Assembly (NCBI GenBank): GCA_020636435.1
Contig: JACJXX010000002.1
Location: forward strand, 1,550,001 to 1,614,000
Origin: Lewinellaceae bacterium
GTDB lineage: Bacteria; Bacteroidota; Bacteroidia; Chitinophagales; Saprospiraceae
Length of the DNA stretch: 64,000 nt
Reading direction: 5' to 3'
The position numbers and the translations under genes were made by a program. The stretch's first letter is position 1. The number at the start of each line of letters is the position of its first letter. Of this stretch, positions 35,423-43,927 are shown piece by piece. The notes under the pieces were generated by a model. The model saw only the letters and a program-made list of their open reading frames with translations, had not been told where the DNA came from and ran no database searches.

Positions 35423-35932
35423 TCACGCACTCCCAAACGCTTTCCTCCATCCATAACGCACCACCAGCAATAGCCCGATAAAGATCAGGATCACATACTG
35501 GAACGGCAGGTAAGAGAAAACGATGATCCGGGTGCGGTCGACGAACCACATGATGATGAGGGCGGCGGTGATGACCGTCACCAGGCCGGAGAGTTTGTCG
35601 AAGCCGGGGATGTAGTCCAGGTTTACGTTGCGGCGGATGATCAGCAGCGTCACTACCATGGAGATCATGGGCAGTACCTGGGCGAAGACGTCGGCGTCCA
35701 TGATGCTGCGGCGTTCGAAGAGGAAATTGTAAACGCTCAGCGTTATGGAAAAGATGCCCGGCACGCACACGAAGTAGATCAGAGTGGAATACAGATACCG
35801 CCAGGGAGACAGGTGGCCTTCTCCCTTGCCCAAAATACCCGCAAAAAAGGCCATGACCGGGATGATGGCAAAGTAGAAGATGATGTACTCCGGGTGTTCG
35901 GCAAGCAGCAGGAATAATTCTCGTAGGGTCAT
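35423..35932 (-). CDS. Hypothetical integral membrane protein
   Basis: 169 residues with about five membrane helices (for example YIIFYFAIIPVMAFFAGILG near 16-35, LYSTLIYFVCVPGIFSITL near 47-65, VTVITAALIIMWFV near 118-131 and YVILIFIGLLLVVRYGW near 146-162). A short charged loop (LFERRSIMDADVF) lies in the middle. No transporter or enzyme motif is visible and I do not recognise the family. It is divergent from the outer-membrane gene at 36001 with a 68-bp shared promoter region. Confidence 0.75.
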   Translation of the reverse strand: MTLRELFLLLAEHPEYIIFYFAIIPVMAFFAGILGKGEGHLSPWRYLYSTLIYFVCVPGIFSITLSVYNFLFERRSIMDADVFAQVLPMISMVVTLLIIRRNVNLDYIPGFDKLSGLVTVITAALIIMWFVDRTRIIVFSYLPFQYVILIFIGLLLVVRYGWRKAFGSA

Positions 35933-36000
35933 ACCGGGTTGTCTATTTTTTTGCTAATATAGTAGAAAGAACGTAAATCGCAGATCTTAAATTTCCAGTT

Positions 36001-36675
36001 ATGAAGACGCGACTCTTCCTGCTTTTTTTGATCTTTGCCACCCTGGCAACCGCTCAGGACGCCGCATTCTACCCCAAACTGGCGGTTAAGCTGTCGCCCC
36101 TTTCCGCCTTAGACCCGCTGACCAGCACCCTCGCCGGCAGCATCACCTACCGGCCTGCTCCCTGGCTGGGGTTGCACGTCGAATACGGCTGGCAGCATAA
36201 GCTACTGAAATCTACTGGCCACACTTCCAGGCTGCTCAATAGCCGTTACTACGAGCTGCGCCCGGAGATTCAATTTTTTGCGGATTGGAGCGGAACGCAG
36301 GAAGTGTACCTTGCACTGGAAGGTTTCTACATACCACATACCTTTTCTCTGGAGCACAGCTATATTAATCTCAACAGGCGCGATATCCGATTCGACTCAG
36401 CCGACGGCAATCGTTTCACACATGGACTAGCCCTAAAAGGTGGTGTGCAATTTTTGATCAGTGATTATTTTCTGCTGGAGGTGTTTTCCGGTTTCGGCTA
36501 CCGCCGCCGGGAGATCAACATATTCAATTTGGTTAATCCCCGCGAGGACAATGTACACAACAACCATCATTTATCTGTAAACCCTTACACACAGCCGGGC
36601 GTGAAACACAGGATACATCTATCTTTTGGCGTGCGGATAGGCGGGGTATTGGCCAGAAAAAAGCTGGAGCGTTAG
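36001..36675 (+). CDS. Outer-membrane beta-barrel protein, hypothetical
   Basis: 224 residues with a signal peptide (MKTRLFLLFLIFATLATAQ). The mature part alternates amphipathic strands (LAGSITYRPAPWLGLHVEYG, YYELRPEIQFFADW, VYLALEGFYIPHTFSL, HRIHLSFGVRIGGVLA), as in small 8-strand barrels of the DUF3575 type. That family match is from memory and weak. It does not end in Phe or Trp but in a short charged tail (RKKLER). It is likely monocistronic. Confidence 0.7.
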   Translation: MKTRLFLLFLIFATLATAQDAAFYPKLAVKLSPLSALDPLTSTLAGSITYRPAPWLGLHVEYGWQHKLLKSTGHTSRLLNSRYYELRPEIQFFADWSGTQEVYLALEGFYIPHTFSLEHSYINLNRRDIRFDSADGNRFTHGLALKGGVQFLISDYFLLEVFSGFGYRRREINIFNLVNPREDNVHNNHHLSVNPYTQPGVKHRIHLSFGVRIGGVLARKKLER

Positions 36676-36801
36676 GGGCAAGGCCTGAATAGCCCAGAGT
36701 AGGCGCGCAGTCAGCTGCCAGGCGGCAATGCGGAAAGCTCTGCCCGGATAGGCTTTCTCCCCCGCCCCACTGAGCCGAAAGCGTATCCGGGCAAAAACAA
36801 C

Positions 36802-38103
36802 CTACAAGTCCATCAACATAGCTACCGGGTCTTCCAGCAGTTCCTTCACCTTCACCAGGAAAGTCACCGAAGTGCTGCCGTCGATCACGCGGTGGTCGTA
36901 GGAAAGGGCCAGGTACATCATGGGGCGGATTTTGATCTCCCCGTCGACCACCACGGGCCGCTCCTTGATGCCGTGCATGCCCAGGATGGCCGACTGCGGC
37001 TCGTTGAGGATGGGCGTGCTGAGCAGGGAACCGAATACGCCGCCGTTGGTGATGGTAAAAGTACCGCCCTGCATTTCCTCCAGGGTCAGGTTGTTGTTGC
37101 GGGCTTTCTCGGCCAATTCGGAGATTTTGTATTCTATCTCGGCAAAACTAAGAGATTCTACATTGTGCACCGGAGGCACCACCAGGCCGTTGGGCGTGGA
37201 GATGGCGATGGAGATGTCGGCGTAGTCGTGGTAGACGAGTTCTTCGCCGTCGAGGCTGGCGTTCACGTCGGGTAGTTCCATCAGCACCTGGGCGCAGGCT
37301 TTGGCGAAGAGGGACATGAATCCCAGCTTGATGCCGTACTTTTTCACGAAGCGGTCCTGGTATGTCTTGCGCAGTTGCATCACCTCGGTGAGGTCCACCT
37401 CGTTGAAGGTGGTCAGCATGGCCGTTTCGTTTTTGGCGCTTACCAGGCGGCGGGCGATGGTGCGGCGCATGCGGCTCATCTTCTTGCGGCTCGTCTCGCG
37501 GCTGAAGTTTTCACGCGGCGTGAACACCACCTGCTGTTGCTCCTGTTGTTTGGGCGCTTCTTTTTTTTCGGGCTGGGGCTTCGGTTCTGCGGGAGCGGGC
37601 TGCGCCTTTTTGGCTTCCACAGCCTTCATGGCGTCTTCCTTGGTGATGCGGCCGCCTTTGCCGCTGCCGTCCACCTTTTCAGGCTGGATGTCCGCCTCTC
37701 TCAGGATTTTGCCCGCAGCCGGGGAAGGATGGCCGGCGGCATAGTTTTCTTCAGCCTTGCTCTCTTTGCCAGCCGGCGCCGGGGCGGGCTGTTCTTCTTT
37801 TTTCTCCTCTTTCTCTTCCTTTTGAGGGGCGCCGTTGCTGCTTCCCCCGCCGTCTTCTTTGGTTACGCTGGTATCGATTTTGGCCACCAGGGCGCCGATC
37901 TCCAGGTCATCCCCTTCCGCAGCGACGTGGATCAGCCTGCCCGCAGCCTCCGCGGGAAATTCAAGGGTCGCCTTATCCGATTCAAACTCGCAGATGGGGT
38001 CATCCAGCTCGACGTAATCGCCGTCTTTTTTCAGCCATTGAGACAGGGTCACCTCCGCTATGGATTCTCCGATGGTAGGGACCTTCATTTCTACTACGCT
38101 CAT
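36802..38103 (-). CDS. odhB: 2-oxoglutarate dehydrogenase E2, dihydrolipoyl succinyltransferase
   Basis: 433 residues. The N-terminal lipoyl domain carries the lipoylated Lys44 in FESDKATLE. An Ala/Pro/Lys/Glu-rich linker (about 90-130) leads to the E3/E1-binding domain (about 137-172, SPAAGKILREADIQPEKVDG). A second linker precedes the catalytic domain (about 205-433), with the His404/Asp408 motif DHRVIDG. The LEFPAEAAG lipoyl end and the overall length fit succinyltransferase rather than the pyruvate E2. It transfers succinyl groups to CoA in the TCA cycle. The E1 gene (sucA) is not adjacent, so the complex is encoded at split loci. Confidence 0.93.
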   Translation of the reverse strand: MSVVEMKVPTIGESIAEVTLSQWLKKDGDYVELDDPICEFESDKATLEFPAEAAGRLIHVAAEGDDLEIGALVAKIDTSVTKEDGGGSSNGAPQKEEKEEKKEEQPAPAPAGKESKAEENYAAGHPSPAAGKILREADIQPEKVDGSGKGGRITKEDAMKAVEAKKAQPAPAEPKPQPEKKEAPKQQEQQQVVFTPRENFSRETSRKKMSRMRRTIARRLVSAKNETAMLTTFNEVDLTEVMQLRKTYQDRFVKKYGIKLGFMSLFAKACAQVLMELPDVNASLDGEELVYHDYADISIAISTPNGLVVPPVHNVESLSFAEIEYKISELAEKARNNNLTLEEMQGGTFTITNGGVFGSLLSTPILNEPQSAILGMHGIKERPVVVDGEIKIRPMMYLALSYDHRVIDGSTSVTFLVKVKELLEDPVAMLMDL

Positions 38104-38274
38104 ATAGTGTGGGTAAGTGGGTTAAATATTTTGGCTTCTCCCCGCAATTATCCGTGAATTGAGGTTATAAAGCAAAATTAATGCTTTTTTTTTGCTGCGA
38201 TTGACTATGGAAACACCAAACCCATACCCCTGGTTCGGAGGCTTTGCTCCCAATTAACGGATCAACTCAATTAC

Positions 38275-38372
38275 ACTGACGCACGCTTGATTTTGTGCAA
38301 AGCACAAACCGCGAGGTCAGTATATGCTGACCCGGCAGGTTTTGTCAGTTACAAAACCTGAAGTGCGTCAGT
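38275..38372. other. Four-helix junction-like structure (DNA or RNA)
   Basis: A closing stem of ten perfect pairs (ACTGACGCAC at 38275-38284 with GTGCGTCAGT at 38363-38372) encloses three hairpins. These are TTTGTGC/GCACAAA (38292-38308), GGTCAG/CTGACC (38315-38332) and CAGGTTTTGT/ACAAAACCTG (38336-38360). It lies 4 bp after the stop of the minus-strand gene at 38377 and upstream of odhB. It is not a tRNA: the arm lengths, anticodon loop and T-loop do not fit. Confidence 0.7.
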
Positions 38373-38376
38373 ATAA

Positions 38377-39327
38377 CTAATCCGCCCGCCCCGGCTTGTA
38401 ATTAAACCGGTAGATCAGGCCCTTTTCGCCCTTGCCTTCGTTCGAGATGTAGAGGGTCCCCTCGGGGTCGAAACAGAGGCCCTCCGGCTGCGGGTGGATT
38501 TTCTTGCTCAGCTTTTCGATGTGCATGATCTGTCCGTTGGGGTTCAGCACCAGCAGCATTTTTCCTACGGAGGAGGTCAGGTAAAGGTTGCCCGTGAGGG
38601 GATGAATGGCGATGGCGGAAGGGCTGAATTCGAAATCTTCATCGGGGTCGAAGAATTCGACCACCTTTTCCAGTTTGCGGATGGCGGGGTCTTTATCCAG
38701 ATAGCTGTTGACGGAGTCGAGGCTGACAAAATAGACGGGCTTTTCTCCCAGCGTCCTGGTATTCAGGTCGAAGCCGTAAATCCCCTTTTTGTGTTTGTAG
38801 TCCTTCTCCTTCCCGGCCTTGGCCTTGCAGGCCAGCAGCAGGCGGTTGTGCGCCCGGTCGTAGGCCAGCCCTTCCACGTCGTTGTCGGCGTCGAGGAAGA
38901 AATTGTAATTCTCCACCTTCTGTTCCGGGGTGCCGGGATGGCTCACCTCGTAAATTGTGCCCGTGCTTTTCACCACATAGGCGGTCTCGCCCACCATTTC
39001 CACGCCCTCGTAGTCTCCGTCTTTCCAGAATTCGATCTCGGCGAAAACTTCGCCGGTGTAGCGGTTGAGGAAAAACAACTTCCCGTCTTCATCCTGAATG
39101 GCGACCAGGGCCTGGCCATTCTCCGATATGCCCAGGCCGGAAATCTCCTCTAGTTTTTTGGGCATCTTGAAGGTTTGATCCGGGTCTTTGAGGTCGTAGG
39201 CAAAGTGATAACCTTCTGCTAACGTGATGCTGCCGGCGCTTTCTTCCGCAGGCGAGTTACAGAAAATAAGGGTCATATAAATCAGAAAAAGGGTAGGTAC
39301 CATGTATTTGATGTTTAAGCTGTTCAT
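38377..39327 (-). CDS. SdiA-regulated/phytase-like beta-propeller, exported
   Basis: 316 residues from the ATG at 39327 (MNSLNIKYMVPTLFLIYMTL); the ATG at 39399 adds 24 residues with an odd second hydrophobic stretch. The export signal ends near FCNSPAEES, but the residue before Cys is Phe, so lipidation is doubtful. The body is a six-bladed propeller-like fold of the SdiA-regulated family: KLEEISGLGISENGQALVAI, DYEGVEMVGETAYVVKS, NDVEGLAYDRAHNRLLLACK, SPSAIAIHPLTGNLYLTSS and QPEGLCFDPEGTLYISNEG. Such proteins resemble phytases and SMP-30 lactonases, but the substrate is not known. Confidence 0.8.
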   Translation of the reverse strand: MNSLNIKYMVPTLFLIYMTLIFCNSPAEESAGSITLAEGYHFAYDLKDPDQTFKMPKKLEEISGLGISENGQALVAIQDEDGKLFFLNRYTGEVFAEIEFWKDGDYEGVEMVGETAYVVKSTGTIYEVSHPGTPEQKVENYNFFLDADNDVEGLAYDRAHNRLLLACKAKAGKEKDYKHKKGIYGFDLNTRTLGEKPVYFVSLDSVNSYLDKDPAIRKLEKVVEFFDPDEDFEFSPSAIAIHPLTGNLYLTSSVGKMLLVLNPNGQIMHIEKLSKKIHPQPEGLCFDPEGTLYISNEGKGEKGLIYRFNYKPGRAD

Positions 39328-39440
39328 CGGCAGTGTAAGTAAAACCAAAATATAACGAAAAGTCAACAAAAGGTTATTGTTGGAGCAACAATGTAGCAAT
39401 TCCCGGTTTTTTTTTACCTTCCATCCGAAGATAATATTAC

Positions 39441-39632
39441 TAAGGCACGAGGAAAGAATAAAGTGTTCAATTATGGGGCAGTAATTTTTGTGCCAGGCAA
39501 GGCGCGAAGATCGAGGATAGCCTAAGCTACCTGAGTGATAGCCTGCCCCGCACCCGAAGGGTCGGGGAGCAACGCAGCATGGCGCAAAAAGGACAAGCCA
39601 GAATGGACAGTTTATTCTTTCGTCGTGCCTAA
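39441..39632. mobile_element. 192-bp MITE-like element, copy A
   Basis: It is flanked by TAA at 39441-39443 and 39630-39632. The 19-bp terminal inverted repeats are GGCACGAGGAAAGAATAAA (39444-39462) and its partner at 39611-39629, with one mismatch. Inside are a second stem, TTTTTGTGCCA (39485-39495) with TGGCGCAAAAA (39580-39590), and a GC-rich apical hairpin at 39546-39567. It matches copy B (53285-53476) at 187 of 192 positions. It ends 18 bp before the start codon of the gene at 39651, so it forms that gene's immediate upstream region. Confidence 0.9.
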
Positions 39633-39650
39633 ACTCCTAATACCTCTCTG

Positions 39651-40949
39651 ATGAAATTAAGAAACGTGCTTCTCCTTCTCTTTATTTTCAGTGCCGGCTC
39701 GATGGCCGCTCAAACCGATACGTTCGACCTGAGCAGCTACAAGGCTCGTTTTGAGCGCCGGCCAGCCATGTCACTGGCCGGGCAGGCCAACTTCCACGGA
39801 AATTATGGCATGGATCAAACCGCAGAGAACGCTGCCGATATGAGTGGCGCCTTCTACTGGCAGGAACTGCGCAATACGGATGCGTTGATCTCCACCTGGT
39901 GGCTATCCGGCGGCCTGCAGGGCGCTTTCGGCCAGTCGGGCGGTTCAAACAACGACTCTTACAACGCGGGCGGCATGTCTGTGAACAGCCAGTGGGAACA
40001 GAGCCATTATTACCGGCCCGGCCGTTTCCGAGGATTTGGCGGAACGCTGCAGTCCATCGGAAGCCTGTCTTCTTTAAACAACAACAGCCAGAATTTAAGC
40101 ATTAAACTGGCGCCTGCCGTCTTCATGGGCCGGGGGCGCATAGAGTTTGCCGAAGACGCCCTGCTGGCCAGCTGGATGATCGAAGACCTGGAAGAAGCCG
40201 GGGTGACCGGCGGCCACTCTTCGGAAGATATTGCCGCTCTGGCGCGCACCATAACGGATATTATCGGCAACCGGACGTTCGACTTCCGCCGCCGCCGGAT
40301 TTATGAACTGGAACGGCTGCAAAGCACCCTGAGGGAGCGGGGGTTGGCGGAAGAAGAGAGTTTTGCGCTCTTCGCCATCCTCAACGACAACTGGGCATTT
40401 GCTAACCGAAGCTCGCTGCCTCACGGCAACCGGCTCACTTACGGGTTAGAAGCGGATGCTTATTCCCGATGGGCTCATTTCAATGATTTTTCTTCTACCC
40501 AATTTTACAATTACGGCCTGGGGTTCGTAGAATATACACGAGCCCGGATCATCAACAACAACGGCGGAGGCCAATGGGCAGCCAGGTTGGCCGGGGGGTA
40601 TTATTACTCCTTGAGAAAAGTCAATGAAGAAAATTGGCAAAGGGGAAGGGATGGGGTTCTAGCACAAGCAAGGCTAAGCTACACCCGCCTTTGGTTGCCC
40701 TCATCCAGGACCACCATTTCGTGGGTCAATGTGGCGTCCGTGACTCTGGGGTTAACCGAGGCATTAAACCCGCTATCATTTACCGAGAACGAGGCCAGAT
40801 GGATTTCCTTGCTCAATATGGATTACTTCATCAATTATCAATGGAGTTTTCGGCTCCGGGCCAGTGCCAATTTTGTCTACAGAGGAACCCCGGACCAATT
40901 GGGGTTTGTTCCTAATCTTAACTTTTCCACCAACTATTATATCTTTTGA
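39651..40949 (+). CDS. Outer-membrane beta-barrel protein, hypothetical
   Basis: 432 residues with a signal peptide (LLLLFIFSAGSMAAQ, cleavage near residue 20). Most of the protein is strands of alternating pattern (MSLAGQANFHGNYGMD, WWLSGGLQGAFGQSGG, FYNYGLGFVEYTRARII, QWAARLAGGYYYSLRK), and it ends NLNFSTNYYIF with a C-terminal Phe, as outer-membrane barrels do. A helical insert (about 165-245, LLASWMIEDLEEAGVTGGHS ... LRERGLAEEESFALFAI) may be a plug or periplasmic arm. I do not recognise the family. Its promoter must lie in or upstream of the 192-bp element that ends 18 bp before its start. Confidence 0.8.
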   Translation: MKLRNVLLLLFIFSAGSMAAQTDTFDLSSYKARFERRPAMSLAGQANFHGNYGMDQTAENAADMSGAFYWQELRNTDALISTWWLSGGLQGAFGQSGGSNNDSYNAGGMSVNSQWEQSHYYRPGRFRGFGGTLQSIGSLSSLNNNSQNLSIKLAPAVFMGRGRIEFAEDALLASWMIEDLEEAGVTGGHSSEDIAALARTITDIIGNRTFDFRRRRIYELERLQSTLRERGLAEEESFALFAILNDNWAFANRSSLPHGNRLTYGLEADAYSRWAHFNDFSSTQFYNYGLGFVEYTRARIINNNGGGQWAARLAGGYYYSLRKVNEENWQRGRDGVLAQARLSYTRLWLPSSRTTISWVNVASVTLGLTEALNPLSFTENEARWISLLNMDYFINYQWSFRLRASANFVYRGTPDQLGFVPNLNFSTNYYIF

Positions 40950-41058
40950 CCAAATGAGGCTTCGTGGCTGTTTGTAATGTCGTCAACTTAGGAGGTGATG
41001 TCGGCTGGCGACTCCCGCATGCCACTGCTTTGAAGCTCGCCTGTCGACGGCTGCCCTT

Positions 41059-41161
41059 CTAACGTTGGACACCGTCGTACATCGTACACACAAAGGCTCC
41101 CGATATGTCCGTACATCGTACACAACCCCAGCCCATTTGTCCAACGTTAGACGGATACCCC
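41059..41161. repeat. Dispersed inverted-repeat element
   Basis: The perfect 13-bp inverted ends are CTAACGTTGGACA (41059-41071) and TGTCCAACGTTAG (41138-41150). Inside is a direct repeat CGTACATCGTACACA at 41076-41090 and 41110-41124. The right flank TTAGACGGATACCCC is shared with 7777-7791. It lies between the outer-membrane gene and gyrB. Confidence 0.8.
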
Positions 41162-41228
41162 GTGTCAACTATCACGAGCCCCCGGCCAAGGCTTAAGATG
41201 ACGACATTGATGGCTGTTTGGCCTCCTC

Positions 41229-41284
41229 AAAAATGAAACATCCCGGCTCCTGGCGTCCGCCAAAGTCCGGGATGTTTCATTTTT
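41229..41284 (-). terminator. Terminator-like stem downstream of gyrB
   Basis: Perfect 18-bp arms AAAAATGAAACATCCCGG (41229-41246) and CCGGGATGTTTCATTTTT (41267-41284) enclose a 20-base loop. It is 10 bp past the gyrB stop and has a T-run in both directions. Confidence 0.85.
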
Positions 41285-41293
41285 ATTTACTGA

Positions 41294-43270
41294 CTACACA
41301 TCCACCTTCGCATACTTCGCATTCGCCTCGATAAAGGCGCGGCGCGGCGGCACGTCATCCCCCATCAGCATGGAGAAGACGCGGTCGGCTTCGCGGGCGT
41401 CGTCGATGGAGACCCGTTGCAGGATGCGGGTATCCGGGTCCATGGTAGTTTCCCAGAGTTGTTCGGCGTTCATCTCTCCGAGGCCTTTGTAGCGCTGTAT
41501 TTTTACCGAAGAAGCGTTGTCCTCGCCAGCATAGGCGGCAACCGCCTCGCGGCGCTCCTCTTCCGTCCAGCAATAGCGGAACTGTTTGCCTTTTTTCACC
41601 ATGTACAGCGGAGGCTGGGCAATATAGACATAGCCGTTTTCCACCAGCGGCCGCATATAGCGGAAGAAGAAAGTCAGAATGAGCGTAACGATGTGGCTGC
41701 CGTCTACGTCGGCGTCGCACATGATGACGATCTTGTGGTAGCGCAGTTTTTCCATGTTCAGGATGCGCTCCCCTTCGTCATTCTCTTCGATGGTGACACC
41801 CAGGGCCGTAAACATATTCTTGATCTCCTCGTTCTCGTAGATTTTGTGTTCCAGAGCTTTTTCCACGTTGAGGATTTTACCCCTCAGCGGCAGGATGGCC
41901 TGGAAGTTCCGGTCGCGGCCCTGTTTGGCAGTGCCGCCGGCCGAGTCGCCCTCTACGAGGAAGAGTTCCGATTCTTCCGGGCTGCGGGAGGAGCAATCCG
42001 CCAGTTTGCCCGGCAGGCCGCTTCCGGTGAGCACGTTTTTTCGCTGCACCAGTTCGCGGGCTTTGCGGGCGGCGTGGCGCGCCGTTGCCGCCAGGATCAC
42101 TTTGTCGATGATCTTCTTGGCTGCCCGGGGATGTTCCTCCAGGTAGTGGCCCAGCACCTCCCCTACGCACCGGGAAACGATGCCGGTAACTTCCGAGTTG
42201 CCGAGCTCGCCCTTGGTCTGCCCTTTAAACTGCGGCTCCGGCACCTTGACCGAGATAATGGCGGTAAGGCCTTCCCGGAAATCCTCGCCGGATATGCTGA
42301 ACTTCAGTTTTTTGAAAAACCCGTTGTCCTCCCCGTATTGCTTGAACAGGCGGTTGACCGCCCGGCGGAAACCGTTGACGTGGGTGCCGCCATCCCGGGT
42401 ATTGATGTTGTTGACGTAGGCGTAGATGGTCTCTGTATAAGAAGTGTTGTACTGCAGGGCGACCTCCACCTCTACGTTTTCCTCTGTGCCGGTTACATAA
42501 ATCGGTTCGTCGATCAGCCGCTGCTTGGACGCGTCGATGAACTGGACGAATTCCTTCAACCCGCCCTCCGAGTGAAAGGATTCCGATTTAAAGGAGCCGT
42601 CTTCCTCGATTTCCCGTTCGTCGGTCAGCGTAAGCGTCAGCCCTTTATTCAAAAAGGCCAGTTCCCGGATTCGGTTGGCGAGAACGTCGTATTTGTAATC
42701 CACGGATTCCAGGATATCCGGATCTGGCCGGAAGGTGATGATGGTTCCGGTCTTATCCGATTCGCCAACCTCCGCCACATCGCCAAGAGGCTTGCCCCGG
42801 CTGTATTCCTGGACAAAAATCTTGCCTTCGCGGTGCACTTCCGCCCTGAGGTGCTCCGACAGGGCGTTCACGCAGGAAACCCCCACGCCGTGCAAGCCCC
42901 CGGACACCTTATAGGTATCTTTATCGAACTTTCCGCCGGCGTGAAGGACGGTCATGACCACTTCCAGCGCGGATTTTTTCAACTTTTTGTGCATATCCGT
43001 CGGGATACCGCGGCCGTCGTCCTTTACGGTGATGGAATTGTCCTTGTGAATAATTGTATCTATCTCCGTACAATAACCCGCCAGGTGCTCGTCGATCGAG
43101 TTGTCGATCACTTCCCACACAAGGTGGTGCAACCCTTTGGTATCTGTACTTCCGATGTACATTCCAGGGCGTTTCCGCACAGCTTCCAGGCCTTCCAGCG
43201 CTTGAATATTAACGGCGCCGTACGTGCCCGCCTGTGGTTTCAATTCTTCTTGATTTTTTACTGCATCCAT
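41294..43270 (-). CDS. gyrB: DNA gyrase subunit B
   Basis: 658 residues, a normal length for GyrB lacking long insertions. The GHKL ATPase domain starts with LEAVRKRPGMYIGSTDTKGL and has DNSIDEHLAGYC, DGRGIP and GGLHGVGVSCVNAL. The transducer domain follows, and the TOPRIM domain has EGDSAGGTAKQGRDR and the metal-binding DADVDGSHI. The C-terminus shows QRYKGLGEMNAEQLWETTMD. It hydrolyses ATP to drive negative supercoiling together with GyrA, which is not encoded here. TATTTTTG at 43275-43282 (minus strand) matches TAnnTTTG so close to the ATG that the message may have almost no leader. Confidence 0.97.
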   Translation of the reverse strand: MDAVKNQEELKPQAGTYGAVNIQALEGLEAVRKRPGMYIGSTDTKGLHHLVWEVIDNSIDEHLAGYCTEIDTIIHKDNSITVKDDGRGIPTDMHKKLKKSALEVVMTVLHAGGKFDKDTYKVSGGLHGVGVSCVNALSEHLRAEVHREGKIFVQEYSRGKPLGDVAEVGESDKTGTIITFRPDPDILESVDYKYDVLANRIRELAFLNKGLTLTLTDEREIEEDGSFKSESFHSEGGLKEFVQFIDASKQRLIDEPIYVTGTEENVEVEVALQYNTSYTETIYAYVNNINTRDGGTHVNGFRRAVNRLFKQYGEDNGFFKKLKFSISGEDFREGLTAIISVKVPEPQFKGQTKGELGNSEVTGIVSRCVGEVLGHYLEEHPRAAKKIIDKVILAATARHAARKARELVQRKNVLTGSGLPGKLADCSSRSPEESELFLVEGDSAGGTAKQGRDRNFQAILPLRGKILNVEKALEHKIYENEEIKNMFTALGVTIEENDEGERILNMEKLRYHKIVIMCDADVDGSHIVTLILTFFFRYMRPLVENGYVYIAQPPLYMVKKGKQFRYCWTEEERREAVAAYAGEDNASSVKIQRYKGLGEMNAEQLWETTMDPDTRILQRVSIDDAREADRVFSMLMGDDVPPRRAFIEANAKYAKVDV

Positions 43271-43274
43271 TCTG

Positions 43275-43282
43275 CAAAAATA
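43275..43282 (-). promoter_or_regulatory. Candidate -7 box of gyrB
   Basis: TATTTTTG on the minus strand fits the Bacteroidota -7 consensus TAnnTTTG and ends 5 bp before the gyrB ATG. No clear TTG -33 box was found at the expected distance, so support is partial. Confidence 0.4.
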
Positions 43283-43421
43283 CTAAAAAAACTCTGCTTA
43301 TTAAAGGTTTTAACGGTATTAAAACACCCTTTGGCAGATAGTAGTTTAAGCATTTTGTTGACAGGGAGTTGGGCATGGTTGATGGGCCGGCGCCTAAACC
43401 TGGATCGCAGGCCTTGCACCC

Positions 43422-43454
43422 AATCAACTAATCAACTTATTCAACTAATCAACC
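43422..43454. repeat. Short octamer-like repeat upstream of tsaE
   Basis: Two exact AATCAACT octamers (43422-43437) are followed by TATTCAACT and AATCAACC. It is a small, slightly irregular member of the 8-bp arrays seen elsewhere in the window, 20 bp before the tsaE start. Confidence 0.6.
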
Positions 43455-43474
43455 AATTTCCTACCTTTACGGCC

Positions 43475-43906
43475 ATGAAAGAGATCGTTATCCATAGCCC
43501 GGATGCATTGCCGGAATGCGTGAAAATCCTGCTGGATCATAGCCCTGAGGCCAGAGTGATTGCGTTTTACGGAGAGATCGGAGCGGGAAAGACGGCTTTC
43601 ATCCAGGCCTTCTGCCGCCATTTAGGCATAAAAGAAGAGGTGGCCAGCCCAACTTTTTCGATAGTTAATGAGTATGAATATAGGAGCCCTGCCAATGAGG
43701 CGGGCCATTTTGTTTTTCATATAGACCTTTACCGGCTGAAAAACATAGAAGAGGCTTTGCAGATCGGCATCGAGGAGTACCTCTACAGTGGCGCGTATTG
43801 CCTCATAGAATGGCCGGAACTGATCGAACCTCTTCTGCCGGAGGATGCTGTTCGAATTAAACTGGAAATTATCGGCGATTCCAGCCGAAAAATCCTAATT
43901 TTGTAG
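43475..43906 (+). CDS. tsaE: tRNA threonylcarbamoyladenosine biosynthesis ATPase TsaE
   Basis: 143 residues from the ATG at 43475. The plus-strand frame stays open far upstream opposite gyrB, but that part is antisense noise. The Walker A motif is GEIGAGKT (33-40), followed by the family motif SPTFSIVNEYEY and HIDLYRLKN, and then CLIEWPELIEPLLPEDAVRI near the end. TsaE binds the TsaB-TsaD complex and is needed for t6A modification of tRNAs that read ANN codons. The ald-like gene starts 21 bp downstream, an arrangement I recall as common in Bacteroidota. Confidence 0.93.
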   Translation: MKEIVIHSPDALPECVKILLDHSPEARVIAFYGEIGAGKTAFIQAFCRHLGIKEEVASPTFSIVNEYEYRSPANEAGHFVFHIDLYRLKNIEEALQIGIEEYLYSGAYCLIEWPELIEPLLPEDAVRIKLEIIGDSSRKILIL

Positions 43907-43927
43907 GCTACCGAAGCTAACGGTGTT

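Noticed and set aside
38275..38372. Cloverleaf-like fold considered as a tRNA
   Set aside because: The closing stem is 10 bp, the hairpin sizes do not match D, anticodon and T arms, and no CCA or T-loop is present.
41417..43906. 829-codon plus-strand frame opposite gyrB running into tsaE
   Set aside because: The part up to 43474 is antisense to a clear gyrB and has no family features; only the last 143 codons from 43475 are a real gene.
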